Source: Prevotellaceae bacterium (GTDB lineage Bacteria; Bacteroidota; Bacteroidia; Bacteroidales; Bacteroidaceae). From it: a stretch of DNA of 64,000 bases. The DNA is taken from positions 22,325 to 86,324 of the forward strand of contig JAQXXT010000079.1 in assembly GCA_029226205.1 (NCBI GenBank). Reading direction: 5' to 3'. The notes under the pieces are model-generated. The model searched no databases and was not told the DNA's origin. It saw nothing but the letters and a program-made list of their open reading frames with translations. The position numbers were made by a program, and so were the translations under genes. Shown here in pieces: positions 55,413 through 64,000 of the stretch; within the stretch, counting starts at the first letter, position 1; each line of letters starts with the position of its first letter.

Positions 55413-56843
55413 ATGAAAATAAACGTTCTGCTCTTCACTTTTCTCCTCGTTCTCTGCTCCTGTGCAGAGGATGACTCGTTCTCGATATCTACGGGCGACC
55501 GTCTGACGTTCTCCACGGATACCGTCAGCATGGATACCGTCTTTTCTACGGTCCCTACACGTACGCAGACCTTCTGGGTCTACAACCATACGGGTGACAA
55601 CCTCCGTTGTTCGTCTGTACGTCAGGAACAAGGCAGTACGACGGGCTTCCGCGTGAATGTCGATGGTACTTATCTCTCCTCGTCATCCAACTATCAGACG
55701 CAGAATGTCGAGATCCGTAAGGGTGACAGTCTCCGCGTGTATGTAGAACTGACGTCGAAGACGATGAATGCCACTGATCCCAAGAAGATTGAGGACAACC
55801 TCGTCTTCACCCTTGAGAACGGTACGCAACAGAAAGTGAATCTCAACGCCTTCTGTTGGGATGCCGAGCTCCATCGCAACTGGGTCATCAGTAAAAACAC
55901 AACGATAACGGCCGATAAGCCCGTCGTTATCTATGGTGGCCTGAAGGTTGACTCCGCAGCGACTCTTACGCTGGCTGCCGGCGCTCATCTCTATTTCCAT
56001 GGTGACGCTGCCATGACCGTCTACGGCCGGGTGAAGAGTGAGGGAACGGCAGAGAAGAATGTCGTATTGCGCGGTGACCGCCTGGATAATATGTTCGACT
56101 ATCTCCCCTATGACCTCACGGCAGGACAATGGGAAGGTCTGCACCTCATGCCGTCATCCTATGGCAACAGTTTATCCTATACAGACCTTCACAGCCCTTA
56201 TGATGGTATTGTTTGCGACTCGTCATCAGTAGAACAAACGAAGCTCGCCGTCGATCATAGTACGATCCATAACTGTCAGGGCAGTGGCATCAAGGCTGTT
56301 TCCGCGAAGATCACCGTAGAAAATACGGAGATCTCCAATGTCCTTGATCACTGTGTCGATATCACTGGCGGTTCTCTGACGATGAATCAGTGTACGCTGG
56401 CCCAGTTCTATCCCTTCAGTCTCCGTGGTACGGCCCTTCAGCTGACCGCTATCCGCCAGCCGTTGACCTCCATGGTACGCAACTCCATCGTCACGGGATA
56501 TGCCGATGATGAGATCAGCATTGCCTATGAGGACACGACGGTGGCAAAGGTTGACTTCCGTTTCGACCACTGCCTTCTGCGCACGCCGCGCTTCACGACA
56601 GCCGACAGCCTCCGCATGACGAACATCATCTATGAGGACGTGAAGGATACGACGATCTATGGGGAGAAGAATTTCATACTTTTCGATACCGATAAGCTCA
56701 GATACAATTTCGCGTTGAAAGCCACGAGTGCCGCCATCGGAAAGGCTGATCCCGCTACTGCTCTTCCCTATGACCGTAATGGCCTGAAGCGTGACGACGA
56801 ACCGGATATGGGCTGTTATGAGTTCAATGTTACCAACAAATGA
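55413..56843 (+). CDS. Right-handed parallel beta-helix repeat lipoprotein
   Basis: Lipobox VLCSCAEDD; IHNCQGSGIKAVSAKITVENTEISNVLDHCVDITGGSLTMNQCTLAQF. Confidence 0.85.
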   Translation: MKINVLLFTFLLVLCSCAEDDSFSISTGDRLTFSTDTVSMDTVFSTVPTRTQTFWVYNHTGDNLRCSSVRQEQGSTTGFRVNVDGTYLSSSSNYQTQNVEIRKGDSLRVYVELTSKTMNATDPKKIEDNLVFTLENGTQQKVNLNAFCWDAELHRNWVISKNTTITADKPVVIYGGLKVDSAATLTLAAGAHLYFHGDAAMTVYGRVKSEGTAEKNVVLRGDRLDNMFDYLPYDLTAGQWEGLHLMPSSYGNSLSYTDLHSPYDGIVCDSSSVEQTKLAVDHSTIHNCQGSGIKAVSAKITVENTEISNVLDHCVDITGGSLTMNQCTLAQFYPFSLRGTALQLTAIRQPLTSMVRNSIVTGYADDEISIAYEDTTVAKVDFRFDHCLLRTPRFTTADSLRMTNIIYEDVKDTTIYGEKNFILFDTDKLRYNFALKATSAAIGKADPATALPYDRNGLKRDDEPDMGCYEFNVTNK

Positions 56844-56981
56844 CGGCATCGTTTTCCTGTTTACTGGTTTTAAGTAACATTTGTTACCTATAAAGGGCAA
56901 AGAAGGTTGATTCCGTTGGTTGGTATTATTTTTGTTCTATGGTAGTTGAACGAAAATAAGAACCATTAAAAAGATAAGATT

Positions 56982-57704
56982 ATGAGCAACGAATTGACAA
57001 AGAACATGACCGTCGGCTCCATGGTAGCTGAGGATTTCAACCGCGCACAGCTCTTCGAGCGCTTAGGCATCGACTATTGCTGCCACGGCTCGGATACACT
57101 CGATGAGGCTTGCAAGAAGGTCAACCTCAATCCTGACGATGTGCTGGCAAAGTTGGATGACAAGAAAGAAGTTGCTGGTGGCGCCCCTGACTTCGCCAGC
57201 TGGCCGCTTGACTTGCTGGTCGACTATGTGCTGAAAAAGCATCATCGTAACTTCCATCTTCATCATGATGATCTCCTGCAACTTGTCAATAAGGTAGCCA
57301 GCGTGCATGGTGGCCGCCATCCCGAGCTGTTGGAGATCAGAGATCAGGTAGCTGCTTCTTTCGAAGAGCTCGATGATCATTTCGCCAAAGAGGAGAATGT
57401 TCTGTTCCCGCAGTTCTATGAGATCTACAAAGCTCACGAAGAGAATCGTCCGGCAGCTCCCTTCCATTGCGGTTCTGTCGCCTACCCGATCCGACAGATG
57501 ATGCTCGAGCATGACACGACGGGAGACGCATGGCAGCAAATCACGGAGCTGTCTCATAACTTCGTGACACCCGATGATGGCTGTGCTTCCTACAGACTGA
57601 TGAACCAGCAGCTGAAGCAGTTCTTCCTCGATCTCAAAGAGCATATCTCGCTGGAAAACAACCTCATCTTCCCGGGCTTTATCAATATGGAGCAGCAAGG
57701 ATAG
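56982..57704 (+). CDS. ric: Iron-sulfur cluster repair di-iron protein (Ric/ScdA/YtfE)
   Basis: GIDYCCHGSDTLDEACKKVNL; HHRNFH; HFAKEENVLFPQF; LEHDTTGDAW; HISLENNLIFPGF. Confidence 0.95.
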   Translation: MSNELTKNMTVGSMVAEDFNRAQLFERLGIDYCCHGSDTLDEACKKVNLNPDDVLAKLDDKKEVAGGAPDFASWPLDLLVDYVLKKHHRNFHLHHDDLLQLVNKVASVHGGRHPELLEIRDQVAASFEELDDHFAKEENVLFPQFYEIYKAHEENRPAAPFHCGSVAYPIRQMMLEHDTTGDAWQQITELSHNFVTPDDGCASYRLMNQQLKQFFLDLKEHISLENNLIFPGFINMEQQG

Positions 57705-57727
57705 TATATCGATTTCGAATCATCATT

Positions 57728-57752
57728 ACGGGGGACTTAAAAAGTCTCCCGT
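57728..57752 (+). terminator. Intrinsic terminator downstream of ric
   Basis: ACGGGGGACTT ... AAGTCTCCCGT followed by TTTT. Confidence 0.75.
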
Positions 57753-57806
57753 TTTTCGTCTATATCAAATATATTTCTTATTTTTGCACGATCAAAACAA
57801 TAAGGA

Positions 57807-58331
57807 ATGAAAGATTTCGCAGCAATAGACTTTGAGACGGCCAACGGAGAGCGGACGAGCGTCTGCTCCGTTGGTATCGTGATCTATCGTGACGGTAAGA
57901 AAGTGGATGACTTCTATTCACTCATTAAGCCCGAGCCGGAATACTATACCTATTGGTGTACCCGTGTGCATGGCTTGACGAGAGAAGATACGGAGAACGC
58001 GCCGATTTTCACCGAGGTATGGAAACAGATAGCGCCCAAGCTCCGTCTATCTCCTGAAGACCAGGAGAGATTAGGCTCTGAGTTCCTTCCCCTTGTCGCC
58101 CATAACAAAGCGTTTGATGAGAATTGCCTGAAAGCCGTCTTCCGCATGTATGGAATGGATTATCCCGATTATCCATTCTACTGTACGCTGGTCCGTTCCC
58201 GTCAAGTATGGCCGGGCGGTCATCATAACCTAGACATCATTGCCGAGCGCTGCGGTTTTGATCTCAGAAATCATCACAATGCCCTTGCCGACGCTGAGGC
58301 GTGTGCGGCAATAGCGTTACAAATATTATAG
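57807..58331 (+). CDS. 3'-5' exonuclease (DnaQ/Pol III epsilon-like)
   Basis: FAAIDFETANGERTSVCSVGIV; HNKAFDENCL; HHNALADAEACA. Confidence 0.93.
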   Translation: MKDFAAIDFETANGERTSVCSVGIVIYRDGKKVDDFYSLIKPEPEYYTYWCTRVHGLTREDTENAPIFTEVWKQIAPKLRLSPEDQERLGSEFLPLVAHNKAFDENCLKAVFRMYGMDYPDYPFYCTLVRSRQVWPGGHHNLDIIAERCGFDLRNHHNALADAEACAAIALQIL

Positions 58332-58376
58332 AATTCCTACGCAAAAGAATCAGGGCTGTGTTAGCGGGTGGAACCT

Positions 58377-58713
58377 CTGACTGTTTTTTGCCATCATTTT
58401 TTCGAACAGATTCTTTTCGTTCTAGCTCAGAAAAGAATAGGAATAAGACTTTTAAGGTGTATCTAACGGAGAAAATTTTGTAAATAACATGTTTAGAAAA
58501 TTTTCTACGATAGATACGACCTGTAAACAGTATGTTTTTGAGCCAGAAACTTCATCCAAAAATCGCATGATTATGAAGTTACGACTGGTTTTTAGTTGGA
58601 TTATGCAAATAATTATGCAGAATATGAGAGCGCAAATATTGTCTATTTGTTCATCTGTCTGATATATAATAAGTTACAAAATCATTGCGGGATTCCCGAA
58701 TTTCCGACCATTT
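58377..58713. repeat. ~330-bp intergenic element, copy B
   Basis: Collinear conserved blocks with 35885-36230. Confidence 0.65.
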
Positions 58714-58878
58714 CATGGTTACATGACTTCTGTGGCCGAAATGAGCTGGAAACAATGTGAAATAAAGTGTCAGTGAGCTTTTCGATTTCATGAAATGCCG
58801 ACAATCATCAAACATCATGGGGCAATTTTGCCGCTCTCTCCTTTTCATATATCAAAGAAAATGATTAACTTTGCAAAT

Positions 58879-59901
58879 ATGAGAAATAGGTATAGAACAA
58901 TCTTATCAGTATTGATGCTTGTGGCTGCAACCTTCGTTTTCGGCCAGAACAAGCAGGACTTCTGGCTCGGCGCTGACATCAGTGGTACGACAGAGCTGGA
59001 GGCCAATGGAGAAAAACTCTATAACAGAAACGGAGAGATCCGCGAGAATACGGCACTGATGCATGAGCTTGGACTCAATGCCGTGCGCCTTCGTGTGTGG
59101 GTTAATCCGCGCGGGGGATTCTCCGGTGCACAGGATGTGCTGGAGATGGCTAAGCGTGCCCGATACTATGGTATGGCTGTGATGATCGACTTCCATTACA
59201 GTGACTGGTGGGCTGATCCCGGGAAACAGACAATCCCGGCGCAATGGCAGTATCTGAGTTACGGTGAGATGAAGACGAAACTGTGGGAGCATACGCACGA
59301 CGTGCTTCAACTGTTGAAGGATAATCATATCGATGTGAAATGGGTACAGGTTGGCAATGAGACAACGCATGGTTTCCTTTGGCCCATGGGAAAGGCTGAG
59401 GATCATATGGATCAATATGCCGGACTGACGGAGGCAGGCTATGAGGCCGTAAAGTCCGTTTACCCTGACGCGAAGGTTATCGTTCATCTTGACGGTGGCT
59501 GTGATCAGAAACGTTATGACTTTATCTTCGACGGTCTGAAGAAATATGGTGCTCACTGGGATATGATCGGTCTGAGTGTTTATCCTTATTGGGATGTTCA
59601 GACGAAGTTGGAGAAGGACTGGCATGGCACTGTCAAAGACTTCGCTGCCAATATCCGACATCTGTATCAGAAATATGGTTTCGAGTGTATGGTTGTGGAG
59701 ACGGGAGCAGAAGCCAAGCAGCCTGTTGAAGGCAAGAAGATCATTGCTGCCATTATCCGTGCTGCGAAGAATGACTGCGACGGTCATTGTCATGGCGTGT
59801 TCTATTGGGCCCCGGAGGCAGAAGGTCAATATCCGCTTGGCGCTTTCGACAACCATCGTCCGACAATCATCATGGATGCTTTCTCTGAAGCTGCGAAATA
59901 A
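58879..59901 (+). CDS. Glycoside hydrolase family 53 (endo-beta-1,4-galactanase)
   Basis: FWLGADISGTTELEANG..LHELGLNAVRLRVWVNP; MIDFHYSDWWADPGKQTIPAQW; VQVGNETTHGFLWP; VVETGAEAK; start moved to MRNRYRT. Confidence 0.94.
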   Translation: MRNRYRTILSVLMLVAATFVFGQNKQDFWLGADISGTTELEANGEKLYNRNGEIRENTALMHELGLNAVRLRVWVNPRGGFSGAQDVLEMAKRARYYGMAVMIDFHYSDWWADPGKQTIPAQWQYLSYGEMKTKLWEHTHDVLQLLKDNHIDVKWVQVGNETTHGFLWPMGKAEDHMDQYAGLTEAGYEAVKSVYPDAKVIVHLDGGCDQKRYDFIFDGLKKYGAHWDMIGLSVYPYWDVQTKLEKDWHGTVKDFAANIRHLYQKYGFECMVVETGAEAKQPVEGKKIIAAIIRAAKNDCDGHCHGVFYWAPEAEGQYPLGAFDNHRPTIIMDAFSEAAK

Positions 59902-59949
59902 GGGGCCTTTATATAAAAGGTGTAATATTCTGTAGAACTCTCCATACAC

Positions 59950-59981
59950 AAAGGGACCACCATATAAATGGCAGTCCCTTT
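59950..59981. terminator. Bidirectional terminator between convergent genes
   Basis: AAAGGGAC ... GTCCCTTT with T-run. Confidence 0.7.
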
Positions 59982-60003
59982 TTTAGAATATTATAGAGTC
60001 TGG

Positions 60004-61437
60004 TTAGAGCATCACCTTGGAGTAGTAGCTCTTGTTGCCGGCCTTCACAGAGACGACATACACGCCTTTGCGGAGCTGGGAAACATTGAGCGTGTTGCCG
60101 GTGCCCTCTGCTGCTTTGGCGCCACCTTCCGTGTAAACGGTGATGGTACCGGCCTGAGTACCCTTGGCGACGTTGTAAACGCCACCGGCCTTACCCGTCA
60201 TGTTCTCTCTTACGCCGGAAGGAGTGACATTCTCCACCTCCGTTACTTCTCCGACTTCCAATGTCTTGGTGAGGTTGTCAACCGGACCGATGACTTCATA
60301 GATGTGGTCATGGCCCTGGAAAGCTACCTGAATACCCAGTTCATTGAAGACGGGGAGCATAGCTTCACGGACCTTGCGGCCGTCAGCATCGCTCTGGTGG
60401 CTCTTGCTACCCGTGAACATATTCTTATGGAAAGAGGCAATACGCCATTTCACGTCCTGATGGGCAGCAACTTCCTGACGCATCCATTTGGCAAGGGCAT
60501 CGAAGTAACCGGGAGTATTCCAATCCTCATAGTTGATGACGAGATAGAGCGCATCGCCATAAACAATGGAGAATACGGTACCATTCATATCCGTACGTAC
60601 GGCAGAGGTAGCGTTGAATGTCGTGTCGTTGTTAAAATGATAGTAGAAGTTGTGATTGCTGCTCTTGTCATGGTTACCTTGTGTGACAATCAGCGGATTG
60701 GTCATCCACACATCCTGCATCGTAGAGAACCACTGCTCATACTCCCACTCAGAGTTGTTGGAGCCGGAAGTCTCTACGAGGTCACCGTTACAGAGAACGA
60801 ACTTGGAATCAGGTACAAGCTTCCGGGCGGCATGGACGGTCTTCTGCGTGATGTCGAACATCTCATCATTCTGAGCCTGCGTATCGGTGATATAGATGAA
60901 GTCATAGCCCTCGGGATAAGAAGCGGTAGCAGTCGTGAACTGTCCGATCTCGCTCCATCCATTCTCATTGCCTACACGGTAGGAATAGGTCGTGCCGGGC
61001 TTCAGTCCTGTTGCGACAACCTTATGAGTATAGTAGGACTTCTTCTCATTCGGTGTGACACCAGTGAGCTTGTTCTTGGCAATGGAGTAGTTGAGATCCT
61101 TGACGAGCGTGTTGTTGGCATCAATGACAACGGCATTGGCGAAATCTGCCTCTGTGGCATCAGCCTTCTCCACGATCTCCAACTTTCCATTGCTCACGGA
61201 GGTATTGGTGAACCAGGCGAAAGCCATGCGGGATGTAGGATCACCGTTGAGCGTCATGTTAATACTATAAGGTGTGGTAGATGCCTTCATGGCACCGTAG
61301 GTACGACAAAACTGTGTCCATGCGGGAACAGTGAAGTCACTCTCGTTCAATGTGATTTGGTTCTGAGCCTTGGCGGTACCGCAGAGAGCGGCGACAGCGA
61401 TGATGGCTGATGTTAGCCTGAGTTGAATTGTCTTCAT
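60004..61437 (-). CDS. Purple-acid-phosphatase-like metallophosphoesterase with Fn3-like domain and T9SS C-terminal domain
   Basis: KVVATGLKPGTTYSYRVGN; CNGDLVETSG; VTQGNHDKSSNHNFYYHF; FQGHDHIYEVIG; GNTLNVSQLRKGVYVVSVKAGNKSYYSKVML. Confidence 0.93.
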   Translation of the reverse strand: MKTIQLRLTSAIIAVAALCGTAKAQNQITLNESDFTVPAWTQFCRTYGAMKASTTPYSINMTLNGDPTSRMAFAWFTNTSVSNGKLEIVEKADATEADFANAVVIDANNTLVKDLNYSIAKNKLTGVTPNEKKSYYTHKVVATGLKPGTTYSYRVGNENGWSEIGQFTTATASYPEGYDFIYITDTQAQNDEMFDITQKTVHAARKLVPDSKFVLCNGDLVETSGSNNSEWEYEQWFSTMQDVWMTNPLIVTQGNHDKSSNHNFYYHFNNDTTFNATSAVRTDMNGTVFSIVYGDALYLVINYEDWNTPGYFDALAKWMRQEVAAHQDVKWRIASFHKNMFTGSKSHQSDADGRKVREAMLPVFNELGIQVAFQGHDHIYEVIGPVDNLTKTLEVGEVTEVENVTPSGVRENMTGKAGGVYNVAKGTQAGTITVYTEGGAKAAEGTGNTLNVSQLRKGVYVVSVKAGNKSYYSKVML

Positions 61438-61673
61438 TGTTGTTTCTTTTTGGTGTTACATTTCCGGCCGGTTATTGAATTCGTTGCAAAGTTAGTGCCT
61501 ATATATTTCTTCATGACGACAGAGTTATATCAAAGATATGACAATTGAAAAAGTAGTATTTGCGTCATTAATTTTCAAGATGGGTACCCTAAAACTTGCT
61601 GGATTCGATAATAAATGAGGAAACAATCCGTTATTTACTAAGTAGTACTATTTTTTCTATTAACGCAGTAAGA

Positions 61674-63440
61674 ATGATGAAAATAAAATTGTGGAATGCA
61701 TTGTTCCTCGTTTTCTTGACAATCCCGGCAATCCTCTCAGCCCAGACGACGGGAGGAAAGGTATCGGGTACTCTTCCCGTTGTGTATATCAATACCAAGG
61801 GAGGTCAGGAAGTAATGGTGAAAGACAAGTACATCGATGCAACAGCTTATATTGATGCCCTCGGACTGTCTGGATATAAAAATATGGCATCCAGTTCTGC
61901 GCCTGATACTTTATCGATAAAGGGACATGGTAACTATACTTTCAGAGCTTTCAACAAGAAACCTTTTGGACTCAAATTTTCCAAGAAGGTTCAACCGCTC
62001 GGTATGGCCAAAAGCAAGCAGTTTCTCTTGATGTCGGCCGCAGATGACGCCCATGGCGCACTGGCAAATCTTACCGGATATGAATTGAGTCGCCGCCTCG
62101 GACTGGCGTGGACCCCAAATGCTATTCCTGTGGAACTGGTATTCAACGGCAACTATCGTGGTCTGTACATTCTCACAGAGAAAATCAAGGTTGACAAGAA
62201 CCGTGTGAATATTGTAGAGCAGAACGACAACGAGACAGACCCCGAGAAAGTCAAAGGTGGATGGCTTGTAGAGATAGACAACTATGATGCTGATCCCCAT
62301 ATCAATGTCAATATGGGTGGCAGAACGATGTGGGTGACTTATCATTCTCCGGAAGTGCTCTCTTCCATTCAGCAGCAGTATCTGCAGAGTCAGTGGGACT
62401 CCATTGCTTCTTCTCTGTATGTCAATAATGCCAAGGATACGGAATGGGAGAAGCATATTGATATGGAGTCACTTGCGAAAGTCTATCTCTGCAGGGAATT
62501 GCTCCAGGACGAGGAAGGATTCCATGGAAGCTGTTACCTCTATAAGGATATTACGGATACGAAATGGCATTTCGGTCCGGTATGGGATTTCGGCAATGGC
62601 TTTGCGGGAAATACTCATAAGTATATCTTTGACCAGCCGGAATTTACAAACTGGGTGATCGACCGCGCGTGGAAATTTGACCGTTTCCGTGAGACCGTGA
62701 AGACACTTTGGAAATCTTTCTATTCCGGGGGCTTCGCTACGATGGATGAATGGCTCGATAATACGGCCACGACACTCTCACAGGCTGCCGTTTGTGATTA
62801 TAACCGTTGGAAGGATGACCAGCCTTCGAATGGTGGCAGTAAGGTACAAGTGACCAATGATGAAAAGGCAAAGGCTGCGGAATGCAAGAGCTTCCTCCAT
62901 GACAAGGCGGCATGGCTGCAGGAACAGTGGTTTCCACAGCCGGGTGACAGCATCAATATCTATGTCTATACCGATAACTTTTCTGCGGTCCCCTATCTTT
63001 ATTGGTGGGGCGGAAAATCAACGGCTCCGAAATGGCCTGGTGAGAGAATGACCGATACCCGTGTGGTGGGTGACAGTATATTCCATACAAAGCGTCTGCC
63101 GAAGGGTGTCAATATCATCTTCAGCCTTGTCGATGACAATGCCCAGGATATCTCGTCGGCAGCACAGAAGACGCAGACCGAGGATATCAAGGATGTGGAG
63201 CGTGACACGTGGTATTATTTCTATCAGGCAGCCGGATCAGCCTCACAGAATAAGAATGGTCGTTATAAGGATATCACTGATCAAATGAACCAACGTATCG
63301 CTACAGCTATCACGACTCCTGTTCAGCCGAAGACTGCTAAAAAGACAGTGCGATACAATCTTTCCGGTCAGCAGGTAAATGACTCCTACAAGGGTGTTGT
63401 TATTGAGAATGGCCGTAAAGTACTCCTCTCACGGCAGTAG
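61674..63440 (+). CDS. CotH kinase family secreted protein with starch-binding-like C-terminal module
   Basis: IKGHGNYTFRAFNKKPFGLKFSKK; GNYRGLYILTEKIKVDKNRVNI; YLCRELLQDEEGFHGSCYLYKD; C-terminal INIYVYTDNFSAVPYLYWWGGKSTAPKWPGERM. Confidence 0.9.
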   Translation: MMKIKLWNALFLVFLTIPAILSAQTTGGKVSGTLPVVYINTKGGQEVMVKDKYIDATAYIDALGLSGYKNMASSSAPDTLSIKGHGNYTFRAFNKKPFGLKFSKKVQPLGMAKSKQFLLMSAADDAHGALANLTGYELSRRLGLAWTPNAIPVELVFNGNYRGLYILTEKIKVDKNRVNIVEQNDNETDPEKVKGGWLVEIDNYDADPHINVNMGGRTMWVTYHSPEVLSSIQQQYLQSQWDSIASSLYVNNAKDTEWEKHIDMESLAKVYLCRELLQDEEGFHGSCYLYKDITDTKWHFGPVWDFGNGFAGNTHKYIFDQPEFTNWVIDRAWKFDRFRETVKTLWKSFYSGGFATMDEWLDNTATTLSQAAVCDYNRWKDDQPSNGGSKVQVTNDEKAKAAECKSFLHDKAAWLQEQWFPQPGDSINIYVYTDNFSAVPYLYWWGGKSTAPKWPGERMTDTRVVGDSIFHTKRLPKGVNIIFSLVDDNAQDISSAAQKTQTEDIKDVERDTWYYFYQAAGSASQNKNGRYKDITDQMNQRIATAITTPVQPKTAKKTVRYNLSGQQVNDSYKGVVIENGRKVLLSRQ

Positions 63441-63528
63441 AAATATAAACTGATCCACTCCGTTGTGAAAAATCTTCAGGAACTTGTATTGATTCTCAAG
63501 TATTCTCTTTATCTTTGCACAAAAAATA

Positions 63529-63954
63529 ATGTGTAAGGAGTTATCACTTTTTCCTGAAGAGGATGATGAAGAGCAACAAGACAAGAGGGAGATCGACAGT
63601 ATCGATCTCTCTCCGCTCTTCGACCGGCTTGCCAAAAGCAAGTTCCGTAGTTCTTTCTATCTCAATGCCAAGGATAAAGAATATATCCAAAAGAAGGGCT
63701 GGGAGAAGATAGAGGAAGGAACGAGGGAAACAATAGCCAGACGACTTGCGCCTGCTGTGATCCCCAATGACGGTAAACAGACGCCGATGCGGCATGGCAT
63801 CTTTCCGCCATTCATCGCCCAGCATGCCACCGGTTGCTGTTGCCGTAACTGTCTTCAGAAATGGCATGGCATTCCCAAAGGCAGAGCGCTGACCGTAAAG
63901 GAGCAGATCTATATCACCCGTGTCATCATGGAGTGGCTGCGCCGACACTGTTAA
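63529..63954 (+). CDS. DUF4186-like protein
   Basis: SSFYLNAKDKEYIQKKGWEKIEEGTRETIARRLAPAVIPNDGKQTPMRHGIFPPFIAQHATGCCCRNCLQKWHGIPKGRAL. Confidence 0.8.
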   Translation: MCKELSLFPEEDDEEQQDKREIDSIDLSPLFDRLAKSKFRSSFYLNAKDKEYIQKKGWEKIEEGTRETIARRLAPAVIPNDGKQTPMRHGIFPPFIAQHATGCCCRNCLQKWHGIPKGRALTVKEQIYITRVIMEWLRRHC

Positions 63955-64000
63955 TCAAACGTTCTTGCCCAACTGGTAAGCCTCGTCAAAGGCAGGCGTT
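63955..64000 (-). CDS. Partial CDS, C-terminus only (..TPAFDEAYQLGKNV*)
   Basis: Manual minus-strand translation to the window edge. Confidence 0.35.
   Translation of the reverse strand, partial: TPAFDEAYQLGKNV

Noticed and set aside
59968-61410. 480-aa + strand ORF opposite the metallophosphoesterase
   Set aside because: Antisense shadow; the opposite strand has a signal peptide, catalytic motifs and a T9SS domain.
1-64000. tRNA or rRNA genes
   Set aside because: None recognised by eye on either strand; a tRNAscan/Infernal run would be needed to exclude them formally.

Overview
The window looks like about 64 kb of a Bacteroidetes (Prevotella-like) chromosome. The basis is the recurrent TAnnTTTG -7 promoter elements, T9SS-type C-terminal domains, a BspA-like LRR protein, DUF4251/DUF4491-type proteins and a CBM20-containing protein. 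Most of it is ordinary housekeeping sequence: ruvC, rsmG, rplU-rpmA, pepD, nth, a class A PBP, chromate-transporter halves, a 2-hydroxyacyl-CoA dehydratase activase, bcp, pabB, phosphoglucomutase, rlmH, uvrA, ric, a GH53 enzyme and a CotH protein. The main accessory feature is an apparently complete integrated ssDNA microvirus (Microviridae, Alpavirinae-like) at about 23.30-30.15 kb. It is bounded by a 20-bp direct repeat (19/20 identical) that resembles a XerCD/dif site. A minus-strand promoter at its left end points outward and would reach the first phage gene only after circularisation. Other points worth a second look: (i) an ORF fusing two complete copies of a membrane TPR/HTH regulator at an AAGAAA microhomology, next to two short 'MKKxYVxPxxEVV' peptides and a frameshifted BspA-like gene; (ii) a tandem-CBM20/HAD-phosphatase fusion; (iii) a ~330-bp collinear intergenic element present twice (35.9 and 58.4 kb) with a possible hairpin relative at 47.2 kb; (iv) several families of short palindromic intergenic repeats, including a ~125-bp long repeat. 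All calls come from reading the sequence; no searches were run.
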